A stretch of DNA of 64,000 nucleotides, taken from positions 310,001 through 374,000 of the forward strand of contig CBDDEC010000002.1 in NCBI GenBank assembly GCA_965226785.1, written 5' to 3'. Source of the stretch: CBDDEC01 sp965226785 (GTDB lineage: Bacteria; Chloroflexota; Dehalococcoidia; UBA2979). This document shows, piece after piece, positions 17,844 to 25,877 of the stretch. A program made the translations under genes and the position numbers. Within the stretch, counting starts at the first letter, position 1, and each line of letters opens with the position of its first letter. The notes under the pieces were generated by a model that had not been told where the DNA came from, did not search any database, and saw only the letters and a list, made by a program, of their open reading frames with translations.

Positions 17844-17891
17844 TGCTGCCCAACTAGAGGGTCGTGAGTTCAAATCCCTTCTCCCACTCCA
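17844..17891 (+). repeat. tRNA 3'-half, tail 5 (most diverged)
   Basis: Aligns with tails 1-4 from TGCT to CCA with about eight substitutions (for example GTGAG-TTCAAAT in the T-arm and CTCCCAC in the acceptor strand). No 5' half is present. The nitronate monooxygenase remnant on its right reads into it. Confidence 0.7.
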
Positions 17892-18071
17892 ATCACCATT
17901 TCCGCCCGTCGTTGCAGCGTAATACGCTACCGCGTCGACGACCTGTGGGATCAGCGCCATCGTGCCGATGCGGCCGATATTGCCGCTCGCCTCAGTGCCC
18001 TGGGCTACCACGATGTCCGCACCGCCCTCGGCGACGTGACGCGCGTTCTTCGTGTTGCCGATGAGGTAACG
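17892..18071 (-). pseudogene. nitronate monooxygenase fragment cut at tail 5
   Basis: The minus strand carries RYLIGNTKNARHVAEGGADI followed by VVAQGTEASGNIGRIGTMA and LIPQVVDAVA. This is the FMN-binding signature of 2-nitropropane dioxygenase/nitronate monooxygenase (AQGTEAGGHxGRxGTMALVPQVVDA). Only ~60 codons remain. The upstream side is closed by TAA at 18072-18074, and the downstream side passes directly into the tRNA tail, where an AAGGI-like motif would be expected. It was truncated on both sides. Confidence 0.65.
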
Positions 18072-18076
18072 TTACC
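18065..18076. promoter_or_regulatory. 12-bp palindrome upstream of MFS exporter
   Basis: Perfect palindrome GGTAACGTTACC about 45 bp upstream of the exporter's first possible start. It has the size of a dimeric repressor half-site pair; no cognate regulator is adjacent. It overlaps the edge of the nitronate monooxygenase remnant. Confidence 0.3.
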
Positions 18077-18121
18077 GATGGTGAACTGAGAGTTCCGCAC
18101 ATCGCCGCGGACGGCACCGTC

Positions 18122-19636
18122 GTGGGCCGCACTGCAGCTAGGACTTCGGGGACCAGCGTGGCGATGATGGCGCCTTCCGGCATGCGACCAATGGGTGGGC
18201 CGAGACCCAGTCTGCGCAAGGCGCTCGGCGTCCTCCGGGACCGCAACTACCGCAACCTGTTCCTCGCTTCGGCCGGCGGCTTCGTCGGCATGAACATGCA
18301 GATGGTCGCTCGTGGCGTGCTGGCGTGGGAGCTGACCCACTCGTACGCGCTGACGGGCCTCGTCTCGCTCTCGATGGCCCTGCCGATAGTCATGTTCTCG
18401 CTGATCGGCGGCGCCGTGGCCGACCGCGTCAACAAGCGCAACCTGCAGCTCGTGCAGCAGACGCTCACGGGTGTGCTCGCACTCTTCACCGCATTCCTCG
18501 TGCTGACGGGCGCCATCAACCTGGAACTGCTCTTCATCGTGGGGCTGATCCAGGGCACGTTCTTCGCCTTCGGCATGCCGGCGCGCATGCCGCTGATGGC
18601 GCAGGTGGTGGGCCCCGAACGGCTGATGCCCGCGATCGCGCTCTCGGCGGCGTCGATGAACGCGACGCGCCTGATCGGACCGGCGGCCGCTGGCGTCCTG
18701 ATCGCGATCCAGGGCATCGAGGCGGCTTACTTTGCCCAGGCAGCGATCTACCTCCTCACCGTGCCGTTCATCCTGCTCGTCCCGAGCCGCTTCGGCGAGA
18801 GCATTGACGAGTACGAGTCGGACGGCCGCGGCGGCGGGATCATGCAGCGCCGGGCGGGTGTCTTCGCCGACATCAAGGCGGGTCTGGCCTACGTCCTCGG
18901 CGACTCCACGATCCGGCGACTGATGCTCCTCGGATTCATCACCACGCTGTTCGGCATGCCCTACGTCCTGCTGCTGCCCGGTTTCGTGGACCGTGACCTC
19001 GAGCTGCCGCAGCAGGCGCTGGGCTACCTGATCACATTGACTGGCGTCGGCGCGATTGGTGGATCGCTCCTTGTCGCCGCGTTCACGGAGTTCGACCGTA
19101 AACCGCTGCTGCAGTTGATCAACGCGCTGGTCGCCGGGGCCGGACTGATCGCGCTCGGTGTGCTCTCGATAGCCTTCGGGATTCCGGGCGTGATCATCGC
19201 CCTGCTGATCCTCGGCTTTGCGTTCAGCGCGTTCCAGACGCTGAACAACACGATGGTGATCGGCGCTGCGAACCCGGCTTACCGAGGGCGCGTGATGAGC
19301 ATCTACATGCTCACCTTCAGCGCCATGCCGATCATGGCGGCGCCATTGGGTATCGCTGCAGACCGCATCGAGGGCGGCGCCCCGGTACTGTTCATCGTCC
19401 TCGGCGTGATGATCACCGTGCTCTTCGTACTCTCCGCGATCCTCGCGCCGCGCTACACGTTCGGCCGGCACGACAGCGGGCCGCAGGCGGCTCCGGGCAC
19501 AGGCACCCGAGGGGCAGGCACTCGCGACGAGGACGCCGTCGAGGACCCGCAAGTCGCAGCCGCGCCAGCCTTCGCCGAGGACGAACTCGTCGAGGCGGCA
19601 GCCGCTCGGCCGCGCAGGGGCGGGGCGCGCAACTAG
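18122..19636 (+). CDS. MFS exporter (MFS_3, EntS-like)
   Basis: Up to 504 residues with about 12 hydrophobic segments and the MFS loop 2-3 motif GGAVADRVNKR. The pattern LRDRNYRNLFLAS at the start and the fold resemble the enterobactin-exporter-like group, which extrudes small hydrophobic or siderophore-like compounds by proton antiport. The C-terminal ~60 residues are hydrophilic and Ala/Glu-rich. The start is uncertain: GTG 18122 opens the frame, but ATG 18164 or 18182 is closer to the first helix. A long minus-strand open frame covering this gene is a shadow. A paralogue (frameshifted) is at 37994-39252. Confidence 0.88.
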   Translation: MGRTAARTSGTSVAMMAPSGMRPMGGPRPSLRKALGVLRDRNYRNLFLASAGGFVGMNMQMVARGVLAWELTHSYALTGLVSLSMALPIVMFSLIGGAVADRVNKRNLQLVQQTLTGVLALFTAFLVLTGAINLELLFIVGLIQGTFFAFGMPARMPLMAQVVGPERLMPAIALSAASMNATRLIGPAAAGVLIAIQGIEAAYFAQAAIYLLTVPFILLVPSRFGESIDEYESDGRGGGIMQRRAGVFADIKAGLAYVLGDSTIRRLMLLGFITTLFGMPYVLLLPGFVDRDLELPQQALGYLITLTGVGAIGGSLLVAAFTEFDRKPLLQLINALVAGAGLIALGVLSIAFGIPGVIIALLILGFAFSAFQTLNNTMVIGAANPAYRGRVMSIYMLTFSAMPIMAAPLGIAADRIEGGAPVLFIVLGVMITVLFVLSAILAPRYTFGRHDSGPQAAPGTGTRGAGTRDEDAVEDPQVAAAPAFAEDELVEAAAARPRRGGARN

Positions 19637-19710
19637 ATGGTGTGCGGTGCCATTAATCGATCAGGCCACCTCTCGATCGTATCCATGCGTCAACCCCCCG
19701 GAACTAGGGT

Positions 19711-20865
19711 TTGAAAGCGTTGATCGTCCCTCAGAGTCCCGACCAGATCACGTCGGAATGGCTGGAACAGGCCCTGTCGGAGACGGACCCCAGGGCCAAA
19801 CCCAAGATCGCGTCCATCGACATCTCTACGCTGTCGCGCGGCCCGATGGGGCAGACGCTGCGCCTTGTGCCTGCCTATCGAGACGACGCTGCGGACGCGC
19901 CCGCTTCACTGGTGGCGAAGATGCCTAGCTTCGCTGGGAGCGAGCTGCCGGCGGACCGCTCGCTCATCAGCATGCTGTATGCCAACGAGGTCAATTGGTA
20001 TCGCGAACTCGCTCGCGAGTGCCCCATCCGCGTGCCGCGCTCGTACTGGACGGGGGCAGACCAGGCGAACGGGCGGTTCTGCCTGCTCCTCGAGGATCTG
20101 GGCCACCTCCGCGCCAGGACTCAGCTCGAGTCCTGCGACGAGGCGGACGCGCGCCTGGTGGTCAGGTCACTGGCGAGGTTCCACGCCAAGTGGTGGGACG
20201 CGGCCTCGTTGGGTGAGCATTCCTGGCTGCGTCGACCAGAGCAGTCCGGAGCGACACTGATGCAGCTCTGGGGGCTCAGCTGGGACACGTTCAAGGACGT
20301 CCTCGGCGACAGCCTCACCGCCGAGGTGATCGCGATCGGCGAGCGGATCGGCCCTGAGATGCTCTCCCTCAACCAGCGCGGAGCTGCTTCAGCCACGACG
20401 ATCGTTCACGGCGATGTGAGCCTGGGGAACGTCATGTTCAACGACGAGGCGGAGGACGACGGCTTGTGTGTCCTCGACTGGCAGGGCGTGCATCTCGGCT
20501 CGGGCCCCGGCGATCTCGGCTACTTCACGGGCCTGAGCCTGACGGTGGAACTGCGCCGGGAGCTGGAGGAGCAGCTGCTCCACCTCTACCACGACACCCT
20601 CCTCGCGCACGGCGTGGCTGGCTACGGCTACGAGCAGTGCTACGACGACTACCGGATCGGTCTGCTGGTGGCGCTGGCGATTCCGGTGAACGGAACCCGA
20701 ATGGCTCAAGCCGCCCGCGACAGCCAGCGATCGAACAGCCGACCGGCCGAGGCCCACCCTGAGGGCCAGGACGGAGCGTCCGACCTGGCGCTCACGCACC
20801 CGGTGATCCACCGGATCCTCACCGCCATTCTGGACACGGACGCGCAAGCGATGCTCTCGCCCTGA
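19711..20865 (+). CDS. aminoglycoside-phosphotransferase-fold kinase (ecdysteroid-kinase-like)
   Basis: 384 residues with a protein-kinase-like fold. VAKMPSFAG carries the ATP-binding Lys, HGDVSLGNVMF the catalytic loop (Brenner motif) and VLDWQGVHLGSGPGDLGYF the metal-binding Asp with the conserved downstream Asp. Proteins of this group phosphorylate hydroxylated small molecules; those near beta-oxidation genes may act on hydroxy-acyl substrates or steroids, which is an inference here. The start is TTG (TTGAAAGCG) with only a weak ribosome site. It lies 108 bp before the thiolase-like gene, in the same direction, possibly as one operon. Confidence 0.82.
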   Translation: MKALIVPQSPDQITSEWLEQALSETDPRAKPKIASIDISTLSRGPMGQTLRLVPAYRDDAADAPASLVAKMPSFAGSELPADRSLISMLYANEVNWYRELARECPIRVPRSYWTGADQANGRFCLLLEDLGHLRARTQLESCDEADARLVVRSLARFHAKWWDAASLGEHSWLRRPEQSGATLMQLWGLSWDTFKDVLGDSLTAEVIAIGERIGPEMLSLNQRGAASATTIVHGDVSLGNVMFNDEAEDDGLCVLDWQGVHLGSGPGDLGYFTGLSLTVELRRELEEQLLHLYHDTLLAHGVAGYGYEQCYDDYRIGLLVALAIPVNGTRMAQAARDSQRSNSRPAEAHPEGQDGASDLALTHPVIHRILTAILDTDAQAMLSP

Positions 20866-20973
20866 CACAAACATAGGCTCGCCGACCCGCGGTCCTACTC
20901 TCCATCTGGGGGCGTGGCTCGACGCTTGCACCCAAGGAGTAGGGTGGCGGTGCAGGGAGACCAGGAGCATGGG

Positions 20974-22104
20974 ATGAGCAGCATTCGAGGCGAGACGGCG
21001 ATCGTCGGGTTCTACGAGACTCCGACCCAGCGAGAGTTCGTCGGACGCAACACCTACAGCCTCATGGCGGAGGCGGCGCGCGGGGTGATCCGCGACTCTG
21101 GCCTCCGCAAAGAGGACATCGATGGCGTGATCACCGGTGAGAACATCAACTCGATTACCCTCGCCGAGGTACTCAAGATCCAGCCTCGTTACACGCACTC
21201 GATGACGACCCACGGGTCGAGCGGCGCCAGCTCGGTGGCGATCGCCGCCGCCGCGATCGCCGCCGGCTACGCGAACTACGTGATGTGTATCTTCGGGGAG
21301 TCGCGCCCGCCTTCTAGTTCGCGTCTCAACGCCCAGACGGCGGCGCTGCGGAGTGCACAAGCAGGCAGCCGCGCTACCGAGTGGGAGGCGCCGTACGGGC
21401 CGGTGATCGCCGCGAACGGCGGCTATGGACTGATCAAGCAGCGCCACATGTTCGAGTACGGGACCACGCAGGAGCAGTTCGCCAAGGTCTCGGTCGACGA
21501 GCGTTTCAACGCGTTGAAGAACCCGAACGCCATCTGGAACGATCAGCCGATCACGATCGATGACGTGCTCGACTCGCGCATGATAAACGCGCCGCTGCAT
21601 CTCCTCGAGTGCGTGATGCCATGCTCAGGCGCGGGGGCGGTGATCGTGACCAGCGCGGCACGCGCGAGGGCGCTGCCGAACCCGCCGGTCTATCTCCTGG
21701 GGATGGGCGGCCCGGCGACTAGACACGACACGATCTGGCAGGAGGACGACGTCACCACCACGCCGGTCGTGCTCTCCGCTCAGAACTCGCTGCAGATGGC
21801 GCAGGTCAACAACGGCGACATTGAGTTCGCCGAGTTCTACGACTGCTACACGATCCTCGTGATGGCCACGATCGAGGACGCGGGCTTCTGCGCAAAGGGC
21901 GAGGGCGGTCCCTTCTACGAGGATACGGACACCACCTATCAGGGTTCCTTCCCCATCAACACCGACGGCGGTCAGATCGCGGCCGGTCAGCCTGGCGGCG
22001 GCGGAGGCGGCTTCCGTCACGTCATCGAGGCCACGCGCCAGATCATGGGCAGAGCCGGCGAACGGCAGGTCGAGAGGAAGGATCTCTGCATGGTCAATGG
22101 GTGA
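20974..22104 (+). CDS. thiolase-like (SCP-x/Ltp2 type) protein, ended early by TGA
   Basis: Thiolase fold (376 residues as read). The usual nucleophilic Cys site is THGSSGASS, with no Cys, and the usual GHPxGA is GQPGGGGGG, with no His. Ordinary thiolysis is therefore unlikely. Such Cys-less proteins paired with DUF35 act as retro-aldolases in steroid side-chain degradation (Ltp2-type). The frame ends CMVNG-TGA, but the same frame then continues GGTASVMTTLVLG to a TAA at 22159-22161. This is exactly the conserved C-terminal strand expected after VNGNGG. The TGA at 22102-22104 thus removes the last ~19 residues. Start ATG 20974, GGAG eight bases upstream. Confidence 0.82.
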   Translation: MSSIRGETAIVGFYETPTQREFVGRNTYSLMAEAARGVIRDSGLRKEDIDGVITGENINSITLAEVLKIQPRYTHSMTTHGSSGASSVAIAAAAIAAGYANYVMCIFGESRPPSSSRLNAQTAALRSAQAGSRATEWEAPYGPVIAANGGYGLIKQRHMFEYGTTQEQFAKVSVDERFNALKNPNAIWNDQPITIDDVLDSRMINAPLHLLECVMPCSGAGAVIVTSAARARALPNPPVYLLGMGGPATRHDTIWQEDDVTTTPVVLSAQNSLQMAQVNNGDIEFAEFYDCYTILVMATIEDAGFCAKGEGGPFYEDTDTTYQGSFPINTDGGQIAAGQPGGGGGGFRHVIEATRQIMGRAGERQVERKDLCMVNG

Positions 22105-22215
22105 GGCGGCACTGCGAGTGTCATGACGACACTGGTGCTCGGTTCGGACGCCACCCTCTAACGCACGCGACATAGAACGAGACAGAACCATGACAGCAGC
22201 AGCAGCCGGGATCGA

Positions 22216-22635
22216 ATGATGATGAGCGTACCGGAGAAGCCTCTCCCCCTTCCCGAGGACGAAGAGCTGACCGCACCCTTCTGGGAGGCGGCGAAACGGC
22301 ACGAGCTGCTGGTCCCTCGATGCCACCGATGCAACCGCTACTTCTGGTACCCCCGGCCCGCCTGCCCTCATTGCCTCGAAGAGGACTGGGAGTGGGCGCG
22401 CGCCAGCGGGCGCGGCCGCCTCCACACGTTCACGATGGTGCACCAACCAGCCCACCCGGCGTTCTCAGAGGACGTGCCCTACGCCTACGCGATCGTCCAG
22501 CTCGATGAGGGCGTACGCATGATTTCGAACGTCGTCGAGTGCGAGCCGGAGGACATCGCCGTCGACATGCCGCTCGAGGTGACGTTCGATGACGTCAGCG
22601 ACGAGTGGACCCTGGTCAAGTTCCGCCCGGTCTGA
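22216..22635 (+). CDS. DUF35 OB-fold/zinc-ribbon acyl-CoA-associated protein
   Basis: 139 residues: an N-terminal rubredoxin-like zinc ribbon (C36, C39, C50, C53 in PRCHRC and ACPHC) and a C-terminal OB fold (FTMVHQPAHPAF...YAYAIVQLDEGVRM). DUF35 proteins are obligate partners of SCP-x/Ltp2-type thiolase-like enzymes, here encoded just upstream, and help form the CoA-substrate pocket. Three consecutive ATGs open the gene; the third may be the real start. It is complete. Confidence 0.9.
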   Translation: MMMSVPEKPLPLPEDEELTAPFWEAAKRHELLVPRCHRCNRYFWYPRPACPHCLEEDWEWARASGRGRLHTFTMVHQPAHPAFSEDVPYAYAIVQLDEGVRMISNVVECEPEDIAVDMPLEVTFDDVSDEWTLVKFRPV

Positions 22636-22761
22636 TCGCGTACGCGGCAGGCATGGCCCGTGAGCACGTGGAAAAGCACGAGCGGGCGAAGGCTTGCTGT
22701 GAGTCGCCCCCCGGCTTCACCCTCTTTGCCTGATCCTCGCCGGTGACGGAGTGCGAGCGCC

Positions 22762-23228
22762 CTAGTCGCGTCCAAAGTGGTAGACGGCGTCCGTCCGGTC
22801 GCGTCGCCCGGACTCGAAGTCGGCAGCGGCCCCAGGCCTCGGAGCGGCCGACGCTGTCTGGCTCCAGTCGACGACGAGCTTGCGCCGAGCGATGCGCCAC
22901 TCCCCATCGCGCCGCTCGAAGCGGTCGATGTACCGGGCGCCGAGGACGAAATCGTCCTCGCTCGCGCTCCCGGAGGTGGGGAAGCGATGGAACGCCTGGC
23001 AATACGTCTCAACGTGGGCGACATCGCCTTCGAGTTCGATGTGGGTATTCCCGAGAAAGTGTTGCGTCACCGAGAACCTTGGTACGCGCCGTGATCCTCA
23101 AAAGCGTCGGGGTGGTACACGGTGCGCAGGAGGTCCATGTCGAGACGATCGATCGCGCGCGCGTAGCTGGTCAAGACGTGCCGGATGGCCAGTTCGTCGG
23201 CGACCGCATCGGTAACTGCTGATGCCAT
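22762..23228 (-). pseudogene. SnoaL-like (NTF2 fold) gene with internal deletion and frameshift
   Basis: The 5' part (ATG 23228, GAGGATCAG upstream) encodes 53 residues, MASAVTDAVADELAIRHVL...DHGAYQGSR, then TGA at 23067-23069. A second frame starts at an overlapping GTG (23070) and encodes TQHFLGNTHIELEGDVAHVE...VVDWS to 22762. Both parts belong to one SnoaL_4-type protein, but about 17 residues that normally join them are missing and the frame is shifted. Members are cone-shaped dehydratases, isomerases or hydrolases of ring compounds, in keeping with the thiolase/DUF35 context. Confidence 0.7.
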
Positions 23229-23335
23229 CTGATCCTCGCCTTGCCATCGGTCCTCGGGGCTTGGTGGTGGGCGATGGTAGCAGCGCCGCCGGGGCTCGCC
23301 GACCTCGACCGATGTACTTGCGAGCCGAGGGCCCG

Positions 23336-25147
23336 CTACCAGAACCCGCCGCCACCGCCGCCCATGCCGCCGCCTGCGAAGCCACCGCCACCGAAACCAC
23401 TGCCGCCCGACGACGACGGCGTGGAGACGATCGTCCCGGCGGTCGTCGTCGAGAAGTTGCTGATCATCGAGGCGAAGATCAGCGTGTTGAACGCCCGTTG
23501 CGATCCGTACCAGGATCCAACGCCGGTCGCCTCATCATCGAGGCCATCAAACGCCTTCGCCCAGCGGTCGGTGAGACCGAAGACGATAGCGTAAGGCAGG
23601 TACTTCGAGAAGACGCCCTGCTCCTCGGCCCAGCGGGCCATGTCTTGCTCGGCGGTCGCCATCGCGCGCTGGAAGCCCAGCACGCGGCGCATCATCCCGG
23701 TGCCCTTCGCGGTGCGGCGGGGCATGCCGTTGGACGCGACCGCGAGCACCAGCCCTCCGACGGCGATCGGAACGCCGATCAGCGCCCACGTCGTGAGAAA
23801 CGCGAGGAGGGCCGTGATCGCCACACCGGCGATGAGCAGCGCGATGCCGCCGACCAGCCACGTCTGGCGCACGCGGTCCGGACGGCGCAGGAACCAGCCG
23901 GCATCCACCATGTCGCGATAGAGGTCGTCCTGGACGGTCTGCAGACGGTCCACGAACTTCGTCTCCAGGTCCGACAGGAGCACCTCGTCGCCGTCCTCAA
24001 AGAGGCCGTCCAGAAGCTCACGCTCATACTCGCGTAGCGAGGGGTCGGACTCACGCAGCCGGTGCAGGCGCCAGTCGGTCTTGGCGAACCAACCTTCGCC
24101 CTCGATTTCGTCGATGCGGAGATAGCCGCGGACGGCCAGATCGATGATCGTGGCCGTGACGTCGAGGGGATGCGCCACCTCGTCGACCAGCGTGCCCATC
24201 TGGCCCGGCAGGGTCTCCTCGGGCGGCGCGAACTCGATGGCGGAGTCGGAGGCCGACTCGAAGAGGGGGACGCGGCGCGTCTCGCCCGTGTCCGACCCGA
24301 ACGCGACCTCGACGACCGATCCCACGTACCGGCGGTCGCGGCCGTGGATCCACAGCAGCCGCAGCACCGTCCCTACCGCTCCGGCGAGCAGCAGCGCGGC
24401 GATCCCCACGGTCCACGGGTTCAGAGAGAACGCACGCTGCAGAGACCAGCGCGCCTCCAGGATCGGCGGCTGCACGTCGACCACGCCGAGGGGCAACGAG
24501 ACCACCGGGGTCATGACCTGCCCTGGCCCCAGCCGCCCGTTCATGAAGCTCGCCGTCGACCCGGTGAACGACGAGGTGTCGCATCTGGCCGTTGAGCCGG
24601 GCGCTCCCGCGAAGCAGATGACGTCGAGGTAGGTCGCCGGCGCCGTCACGGTCACCGACGCCTCCAAAACCGGAACGTCCCAACCTGGACCGATGGCGTT
24701 CAGAAAGAGCTCGTCGTGGTCCGAAAAGCTGTTGAGCGCGCCCTCGACCCGGTAGCTGATCGTGTAGCTGTGCACCCCACGAACGGTCACGTCGGGGTCG
24801 CCGATGCGAATCCGGAGGTCGTCGCCCTCCTCGCTCACCCGCACGTCATCGGGCGTTCCAGCCGAGGCGGAGACGAACACGTCGTGAACCCGCAACACGC
24901 GGTCGTTGCTGTCGTCGAATACGAAGCGCACGGGGATGTCGCGGAGGATCCCACGTCGGGCGTTGGGACCGAAGTCGTAGGTGATGCGCTCGGTAATGGC
25001 CACGTCGCCGTTGGCCTGGATGTCGAAATCGACCCGGTAGGTGACGATCTGCTCAGTCGAGGACTGCGCGGCGGTCGACGCCGGCGCGAGCCCGGCCGCA
25101 GCGAGGAGCAGTAGGCCGAGGGCGAGCGAGCGGAGCGACGCCGGCAC
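23336..25147 (-). CDS. DUF2207 membrane protein (YciQ-like)
   Basis: 603 residues: signal peptide (about 1-27), an extracytoplasmic beta-rich domain (EQIVTYRVDFDIQANGDVAI...) to about residue 230, one membrane helix (VGIAALLLAGAVGTVL), a cytoplasmic segment, two more helices (about 430-475) and a C-terminal tail of Gly repeats ending GGGGGGFW. This is the standard architecture of DUF2207. Function is unknown; it commonly follows lemA, here 14 bp upstream, implying co-transcription. The Gly-rich tail is normal for the family. Confidence 0.9.
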   Translation of the reverse strand: MPASLRSLALGLLLLAAAGLAPASTAAQSSTEQIVTYRVDFDIQANGDVAITERITYDFGPNARRGILRDIPVRFVFDDSNDRVLRVHDVFVSASAGTPDDVRVSEEGDDLRIRIGDPDVTVRGVHSYTISYRVEGALNSFSDHDELFLNAIGPGWDVPVLEASVTVTAPATYLDVICFAGAPGSTARCDTSSFTGSTASFMNGRLGPGQVMTPVVSLPLGVVDVQPPILEARWSLQRAFSLNPWTVGIAALLLAGAVGTVLRLLWIHGRDRRYVGSVVEVAFGSDTGETRRVPLFESASDSAIEFAPPEETLPGQMGTLVDEVAHPLDVTATIIDLAVRGYLRIDEIEGEGWFAKTDWRLHRLRESDPSLREYERELLDGLFEDGDEVLLSDLETKFVDRLQTVQDDLYRDMVDAGWFLRRPDRVRQTWLVGGIALLIAGVAITALLAFLTTWALIGVPIAVGGLVLAVASNGMPRRTAKGTGMMRRVLGFQRAMATAEQDMARWAEEQGVFSKYLPYAIVFGLTDRWAKAFDGLDDEATGVGSWYGSQRAFNTLIFASMISNFSTTTAGTIVSTPSSSGGSGFGGGGFAGGGMGGGGGGFW

Positions 25148-25161
25148 GATCTTCGCGGCGC

Positions 25162-25728
25162 TCAGTCGCTCGAGCTGAAGTCGACCTGGACCGGCTCTCG
25201 CGACTCAGTCTCGGCCTCGAAGTATGGCTTCTCCTCGAAGTTGAACATGTTCGCGACGAGGTTCGAGGGGACCATCTCGATGGCGTTGTCGTAGCCCAGA
25301 ACGCGCTCGTTGTAATAGCGGCGCGCGAACGCGATCTGCTCCTCGGTCTGCGTCAACTCGGCCTGCAGCGACGCGAAGTTCTCGTTGGCCTTGAGGTCGG
25401 GATAGGCCTCGGACAGTGCAAACAGCTGGCGGAGCATCCCGGTCAGCATGTTCTCCGCCTGCGCCTGCTGCTCCACGTCGGGCGCAGCGATGGCCTGCTG
25501 GCGCGCCTCGACCACGCCCTCGAGGGTCTTGCGTTCGTGCGAGGCGTAGCCGCGGACGGTCTCGACCAGGTTCGGGATCAGGTCGTAGCGTCGCTTGAGC
25601 TGGACGTCGATCTGGGACCACGCGGTCTCGACGCGGTTGCGCAGGCCCACGAGCCGGTTGTAGGTCAGCGCGAAATAGCCCGCGACCAGCACCAGCAGCA
25701 CCACAATCACGATCAGAGCGATTACCAC
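25162..25728 (-). CDS. lemA: LemA family protein
   Basis: 188 residues: an N-terminal membrane helix (VVIALIVIVVLLVLVAGYF), then a long helical bundle with the family core LVGLRNRVETAWSQIDVQL, RRYDLIPNLVETV and ERKTLEGVVEAR. The start is GTG 25728, with GGAGG seven bases upstream; the frame remains open another 62 codons without a ribosome site. The N-terminus is probably outside and the bundle's cellular role is unknown. It forms a two-gene unit with DUF2207. Confidence 0.92.
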   Translation of the reverse strand: MVIALIVIVVLLVLVAGYFALTYNRLVGLRNRVETAWSQIDVQLKRRYDLIPNLVETVRGYASHERKTLEGVVEARQQAIAAPDVEQQAQAENMLTGMLRQLFALSEAYPDLKANENFASLQAELTQTEEQIAFARRYYNERVLGYDNAIEMVPSNLVANMFNFEEKPYFEAETESREPVQVDFSSSD

Positions 25729-25877
25729 TGCCGTCCTCCGTCCGCGCGAGCCCTCGCGCCCCCACCGCTCGTCCCCGTTCGTCCAGCAACGAGTATGACG
25801 CACCGGCAATGGCGAAGCGACGAGACACGCCGCGGTACGCTGTAGCCTCGTACGCGGGCTGGACCAGGAGGCTGAAG

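Noticed and set aside
5300..17900. Five functional tRNA-Gly genes
   Set aside because: None of the copies has the complementary 5' acceptor strand or a D-arm within 150 bp, so no complete cloverleaf can form.
18005..19552. 515-codon minus-strand frame over the MFS exporter
   Set aside because: Composition is that of an antisense shadow of high-GC DNA; the plus strand has a clear transporter.
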